Positions 60,047-64,000 of a DNA stretch of 64,000 bases are shown here, piece after piece (the stretch's first letter is position 1; each line of letters begins with the position of its first letter). Position numbers and translations under genes: made by a program. The stretch is from Chryseolinea soli (lineage in GTDB: Bacteria > Bacteroidota > Bacteroidia > Cytophagales > Cyclobacteriaceae): NCBI RefSeq assembly GCF_003589925.1, contig NZ_CP032382.1:5394001-5458000 (forward strand). Reading direction: 5' to 3'. The notes beneath the pieces were generated by a model. It was given only the letters and a program-made list of their open reading frames with translations, had not been told where the DNA came from and made no database searches.

Positions 60047-61170
60047 TGGTTGGCAAAAAAATTATAGGCTGTTTTCTGGTTCTTCTCACATTCTCCACGG
60101 CGCCGCTCTTTGCGCAGGACGAATGCGAGTTGACGCTGGCGCGTGCCCAGGAAGAATTCAACGAAGGCCACCTCTATGGTATTCCCGGCCTCTTGAGTGA
60201 TTGCCTTGAGAAAAATCAAAACACCGAATGGCGCCAGCGCGCCTATCTGCTCTTAGCAGAGACCTATTTGCTGCTGGAAGATCCGCTGGGCGCCGAACAA
60301 AGCTACCTCAACGTGCTGCGGGCCAACCCCGAATTTCTTCCCGATCAAAGCCGTGATCCCATCGACCTGGTTTACCTCAGCCGGAAATTTACAGCCAGCC
60401 CCATCTTTTCGTTCTGGGCATCGGCAGGCCCCAACGTATCGCCCGTACGCATCATACACGACGTGAACATCGGGGGTGAATCCGGGATAAAACAAAAGTA
60501 TAGCCTAAAGGTAGGGTACCATGCGGACGCCGGGTTTGACTATCACTATGACGAACACATCAGCGCCTCGCTGGGCGTGAGTTTTTCTTCTACGGTTTTT
60601 AAGCATACGACGAACAATCTGTTCGGACAAAACAAGGACATCGTGGAAATGACGGATCGCCAGAGCTGGATCTCGATCCCGGTCTCCGTAAAGTATAGCG
60701 ACAACGTGGGGCGCATCCGTCCCTATGGCTATCTTGGATTTACCTTCCGCACGCTGCTGACCGACAACGCCAACATCAAGATCTTTAACCGCGACACGAA
60801 AGACCTGACAGGGGGAACCGAAGAAATTGCTTCCAGCGACAAACAAAGCCCAACGCTCAACTTTAAAGACAAACGCCAAACCTTCAACCAGGCCGCGTTT
60901 GTCGGCGGCGGTATAAAATATAAATACAAACTCGACTACTTCTTTGTCGATGTGCGATACGCTTTTGGCTTGAAGAACATGGTGAATGCGGACCGGCGTT
61001 ATGACGACATTACCTACCGGTGGACCTATGTGGACGATGACTTTCGCTTGGACAATCTGTCGATCTCCATAGGCTATATACATCCCTTTTACAAGGCCCG
61101 GAAGCTGAAGCATGCACGAACCAAATCGGTGCTGCGTAAAATTAAAAAAGACGACAATGCGGATAAGTAA
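60046..61170 (+). CDS. exported protein with TPR-like N-terminus and outer-membrane barrel
   Basis: 374 aa from the ATG at 60046, which overlaps the last base of the preceding stop (TGATG). Signal peptide ('IIGCFLVLLTFSTAPLFAQD'). Residues about 22-110 are helical TPR-like ('LTLARAQEEFNEGHLYGIPG', 'RAYLLLAETYLLLEDPLGAE'). Residues about 125-355 are amphipathic strands of a PorT/OmpW-like barrel ('FSFWASAGPNVSPVRI', 'LKVGYHADAGFDYHYDEHIS', 'RPYGYLGFTFRTLLTDN', 'DNLSISIGYIHPF'). Translationally coupled to the nSTAND1 ATPase, so the two probably act in one envelope complex. Confidence 0.8.
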   Translation: MVGKKIIGCFLVLLTFSTAPLFAQDECELTLARAQEEFNEGHLYGIPGLLSDCLEKNQNTEWRQRAYLLLAETYLLLEDPLGAEQSYLNVLRANPEFLPDQSRDPIDLVYLSRKFTASPIFSFWASAGPNVSPVRIIHDVNIGGESGIKQKYSLKVGYHADAGFDYHYDEHISASLGVSFSSTVFKHTTNNLFGQNKDIVEMTDRQSWISIPVSVKYSDNVGRIRPYGYLGFTFRTLLTDNANIKIFNRDTKDLTGGTEEIASSDKQSPTLNFKDKRQTFNQAAFVGGGIKYKYKLDYFFVDVRYAFGLKNMVNADRRYDDITYRWTYVDDDFRLDNLSISIGYIHPFYKARKLKHARTKSVLRKIKKDDNADK

Positions 61171-62416
61171 ACTAACCATCATCGCGCTTGTGGTCATGTT
61201 GCTGGGGTGTGACACCGGCAACAGGGTGGATCCTTTTTTTGAAGACTATTTTATCAAATACTACGGCGAAGACGGCAACCAGGAAGGCGCAGACATTTAC
61301 GTGAACGACGACGATTCGATGATCCTGTTGGGAAATTCTTCATCACTGACGGAGAAGAGCAAACCCTTCATCGTAAAAACAGACCCCCAGGGGAATATTT
61401 TGTGGCAGCGTCAAATGGGCGAGCGCGATGAGGTGGCGGTAGATGTGGAGTTGATCACGCAAGGAACGCACCAGGGCAAGTTAGTGGTGATCTCCAATGT
61501 GGAGACCAGCACATCCTCCCGGATACGGGTGACTATTATTGACCAAACCGGCCACGGTGTTGACAGCGTGGTGGTGAACAGTGCCGTATGGCAAAAGGCA
61601 AAGGCCGTGACCATTGCCTCTAATGATGACTTTTTGATCACGGGCTCCATCGCGCCCGATCCGAATAAAAACGCAAAACTGCCAAACCCGGCGGATGATA
61701 CGGCGGACGTTCTCTGCATGCATGTAAGCCAGGCGTTGCAAACGGACCCAACGACCTGGGCCTGGCTGGGAGGCCAATACAAAGGCTCGGGCGATAAAGT
61801 GTTTGAGGTCATGTCAGGGAACACCTTGAATTATGCCATCTTTGGGTGGTCTGATTACCCTGATGCTTCTGCGGTTTACGAAAATAAGTTCGAAGTATCA
61901 GTGGTAGAGGAGGGGGGCGACCCCGCAAGTTTCGGGTCTAAGAGCAACGGCATAAAGGGAGAAGAACAAATCTGTTCGCAGGTGATCCGCGTGCCCGCCG
62001 CACAGGAAGACGGGTTCTTCATGGTGGGCACAAGCACCAGCGGTTCCAACAGCAACATTTACATCACCAAGTTCAGCAAGGATCTGACCGCCGCCAAAAA
62101 ACTCGATCAGAAGCTACTGTATGGTCAAAAATTGGAAGGCGTCGCCGCAGCGGCCGCCGTGCAGGACGAAGGCTATTTTGTGCTGGCCAACGAGATCCAG
62201 GACAACAACAACAGCAACATCTTCCTGGTCCATATCCGCTTTGACGGGTCGGAAGTGTGGAATTCCACCTTTGGCACCGACGATGGAGACGACAAGGCCG
62301 GGGCGGTAGCCGCATTGAAAGATGGCCGGGTTGCGGTTTTGGGAACCATGGACCTGGAAACCCAGAAGAAAATGGCCTTGATCATTGTCACCCCGAAGGG
62401 CGGCTTTTCGAATTAA
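61157..62416 (+). CDS. lipoprotein with repeated beta-propeller-like segments
   Basis: 419 aa from the ATG at 61157, which overlaps the barrel gene by 14 nt. Lipoprotein signal 'KLTIIALVVMLLGCDTGN' with lipobox LLGC. The mature part has recurrent strands 'SMILLGNSSSLTEKSKPFIV', 'DDFLITGSIAPDP', 'EDGFFMVGTSTSGSNSNIYI', 'DEGYFVLANEIQDNNNSNIF' and 'KDGRVAVLGTMDLETQKKMA', spaced about 50-70 residues, like the delta-60/PQQ-like propeller repeats seen in Bacteroidota lipoproteins. Third gene of the ATPase/barrel/lipoprotein operon. Function unknown. Confidence 0.78.
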   Translation: MRISKLTIIALVVMLLGCDTGNRVDPFFEDYFIKYYGEDGNQEGADIYVNDDDSMILLGNSSSLTEKSKPFIVKTDPQGNILWQRQMGERDEVAVDVELITQGTHQGKLVVISNVETSTSSRIRVTIIDQTGHGVDSVVVNSAVWQKAKAVTIASNDDFLITGSIAPDPNKNAKLPNPADDTADVLCMHVSQALQTDPTTWAWLGGQYKGSGDKVFEVMSGNTLNYAIFGWSDYPDASAVYENKFEVSVVEEGGDPASFGSKSNGIKGEEQICSQVIRVPAAQEDGFFMVGTSTSGSNSNIYITKFSKDLTAAKKLDQKLLYGQKLEGVAAAAAVQDEGYFVLANEIQDNNNSNIFLVHIRFDGSEVWNSTFGTDDGDDKAGAVAALKDGRVAVLGTMDLETQKKMALIIVTPKGGFSN

Positions 62417-62449
62417 TGGAAGTAGAAGTATATTAAGTGGTTACATTTT

Positions 62450-62480
62450 TTGATTTAAAAAAATTAAGTCATATCCTTTA
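62450..62480 (+). promoter_or_regulatory. possible promoter of the adhesin gene
   Basis: TTG (62450-62452), 19 nt, TATCCTTTA (62472-62480), 12 nt before the start codon. Spacing is right, -7 box imperfect, and the implied leader is very short. Confidence 0.35.
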
Positions 62481-62491
62481 TCCAGACCTAA

Positions 62492-64000
62492 ATGGTTAGA
62501 CTTTACAAGTCAGGGCTTCGTTTTCTAACAGTAATAGGGATAGCCTTATTCACGCCCTTCTTGGCGTGGTCACAATGCAATTTCACAAACCTCAATCCGG
62601 CTTATTGCACCACTGACGCCGCTTTTACCCTAACCGGCGGCACAACATACTATGGCCCTGGCGTCAGCGGTTCCACGTTTAGTCCTTCGGTGGCCGGTGC
62701 AGGAACGCACACGCTATACACGACCAATGGTGCCACGACATCTTATACCGTAAACACAACCAGCAGCTATTACAACCCCGATGCTACCGCAGGCACAACC
62801 GTTTCGTTCCCTTCTTTGCCCGGCGACGAAAGCAGCCCCAGCACCTCAATCGGCTTCAATTTTTCATTCTACGGCAATACTTACAGCGCATTGACCATCA
62901 ATGCCAACGGTTATCTCATTTTCGGAGCACCGACCAATTCAGGAACGAATCAGACCCTGCCCTCTGCTACCGCGCCCAACAACCTGATCGCTGCAGCCTG
63001 GGACAATCTCGATATTTCCACGGGGGGAACCGTTACAACAGCGTTGGTAGGCACAGCACCCCGGCGCAGGTTTATTGTCAACTTTATCGGCGTGCGACAC
63101 TCCGGCGCGCCGCAGTCGGTGACCGTGCAGGTGCAGCTTCACGAATCGACAAACATCATCGAGTTACACTGCCAGAACATCCAATTCGATGGGGGAGCGG
63201 GGATGACCCAAGGTATTGAAAACTCGGGAGGCACTGCCGCCACGGTGGTGACCGGACGAAACAATACCAACTGGACCACCGCCGCCAGCTACGTAGCATT
63301 TATTCCTTCGTGTACAAGTCAACAATCGGTCGTGATCACCGCGCCGCCCACAGCGTTGGTCCCTACCAACATCACCTCGACCATTTGCAACGGACAAAAA
63401 GCGCAGTTCACCATTCCCGCACAGGCCAACGTCATCTATCAACTGCTGCGCGTCTCCGACAACAGTCCGATGAGTCCGACCTATACATTTACTGCGGGTT
63501 CCAACATCATCGAGAGCAACGCACTCACGACCACTACCGACATAAAGATCCACGCCACCAACACCGCTGCTCCAGGTTGTCAGGCCGACGTCTACAGCTT
63601 TGCGACCATCACGGTTTTGCAACCGGCAGCCATCACCGTGCAGCCGGTGGCCTCACAGACGATTTGCGAAGGAGGTAACGCCAATTTCAGCGTAACCGCT
63701 ACGGGCAGCAGTCTGTCTTATCAATGGCGTAAGAACGGTGTCGACATCCCCAGCGCAACCGCGAATACTTATTCTATAACCGGCGTTGCTGCAGCCGACA
63801 ATGCCACGTATACCGTCGTGGTCAGCAACGGGTGCACACCCGGCATCAATAGCTCGGCCTCTGTTTTGACGGTTCAGGAGAATGCTGAAATAACCTCACC
63901 GCCGGCTAACGTGACCGTATGCGCAGGAGGTCCGGCCACGTTCACCGTAAACCCCGGCGTCACCACGACCCCGAGCTATCAATGGTTCAAGGGAGCGACA
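62492..64000 (+). CDS. large secreted adhesin with Ig-like repeats, 5' part
   Basis: Open from ATG 62492 to the window end: 503 codons, no stop, so the gene continues outside. Signal peptide 'GLRFLTVIGIALFTPFLAWS'. After a short Cys-bearing segment ('QCNFTNLNPAYCTTDAAF') comes a beta-sandwich region (about 100-275, 'SIGFNFSFYGNTYSALTINA', 'LIAAAWDNLDIS') like the nidogen-type or SprB/gliding-motility-associated head domains. It is followed by Ig-like repeats each with a Cys pair and a 'YQWRKNG'/'YQWFKG' core ('SLSYQWRKNGVDIPSATANT', 'DNATYTVVVSNGCTPG'). Such proteins usually end in a T9SS C-terminal domain; that end is not visible here. Confidence 0.85.
   Translation, partial: MVRLYKSGLRFLTVIGIALFTPFLAWSQCNFTNLNPAYCTTDAAFTLTGGTTYYGPGVSGSTFSPSVAGAGTHTLYTTNGATTSYTVNTTSSYYNPDATAGTTVSFPSLPGDESSPSTSIGFNFSFYGNTYSALTINANGYLIFGAPTNSGTNQTLPSATAPNNLIAAAWDNLDISTGGTVTTALVGTAPRRRFIVNFIGVRHSGAPQSVTVQVQLHESTNIIELHCQNIQFDGGAGMTQGIENSGGTAATVVTGRNNTNWTTAASYVAFIPSCTSQQSVVITAPPTALVPTNITSTICNGQKAQFTIPAQANVIYQLLRVSDNSPMSPTYTFTAGSNIIESNALTTTTDIKIHATNTAAPGCQADVYSFATITVLQPAAITVQPVASQTICEGGNANFSVTATGSSLSYQWRKNGVDIPSATANTYSITGVAAADNATYTVVVSNGCTPGINSSASVLTVQENAEITSPPANVTVCAGGPATFTVNPGVTTTPSYQWFKGAT

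Overview
The window looks like chromosomal DNA of a Bacteroidota bacterium, most likely Cytophagales (Chryseolinea/Ohtaekwangia-like; this placement is inference). The signs are a type IX secretion C-terminal sorting domain, DUF5686, DUF5777/YceI and GLPGLI-type lineage proteins, ATP-dependent PckA, SecG/LptE/sigma-54 regulator/MiaB synteny, very weak Shine-Dalgarno signals, and promoters of the Bacteroidota form TTG-N19/20-TAnnTTTG. Base composition is about 50-55% GC, with one AT-rich patch near 39.66-40.1 kb. No rRNA, tRNA, CRISPR array, prophage or insertion sequence was seen.

Layout. 0-8 kb: two DUF1801 proteins, an M61 peptidase, a cupin, a single-domain response regulator overlapping a multi-PAS histidine kinase, and a secreted metallophosphoesterase. 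8.3-11.5 kb: a multidomain secreted esterase with PKD domains, a duplicated unknown module and a T9SS tail. 11.6-18.3 kb: pckA, POT- and OPT-type peptide transporters, and a GH29 fucosidase. 18.35-21.7 kb: a candidate structured RNA, a lipoprotein/TerB-like pair and groES-groEL. 22-27.6 kb: an envelope block read leftward (miaB, sigma-54 regulator, lptE, unknown acidic protein, secG). 27.9-33.4 kb: gamma carbonic anhydrase, an acidic unknown, a Skp-like chaperone, and a large nucleotide-transporter-like/HEAT/cNMP fusion with a small membrane protein behind it. 33.4-34 kb: three tandem copies of a short element that looks like sibling small RNA genes. 34.1-39.2 kb: heme-like lipoprotein/YceI/DUF5777, an SSS symporter, OsmC and metZ. 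39.2-43.2 kb: repeat-rich and partly decayed DNA, a degenerate amidohydrolase, a 52-aa membrane protein and a MoeB-rhodanese fusion. 43.4-50.7 kb: PRC-barrel protein, an internally duplicated secreted protein, etfBA, a BFN-type nuclease-like protein, nupC, a TrmH-like methyltransferase and a SanA-like protein. 50.8-56.7 kb: DUF5686 protein, thrS, infC, rpmI and rplT. 56.9-64 kb: a membrane-anchored nSTAND1/WD40 ATPase coupled by overlapping starts to an outer-membrane-barrel protein and a lipoprotein, followed by a large Ig-repeat adhesin that runs off the window.

Most striking: the three tandem small-RNA-like genes (33.48-33.94 kb), which share an identical 5' segment, have -7 boxes at constant spacing and show a compensatory stem change. 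Next come the nSTAND1/WD40 envelope operon, the transporter-HEAT-cNMP fusion, the candidate structured RNA near 18.4 kb, infC with no conventional start codon, and an amidohydrolase-fold protein that has lost its HxH metal motif.
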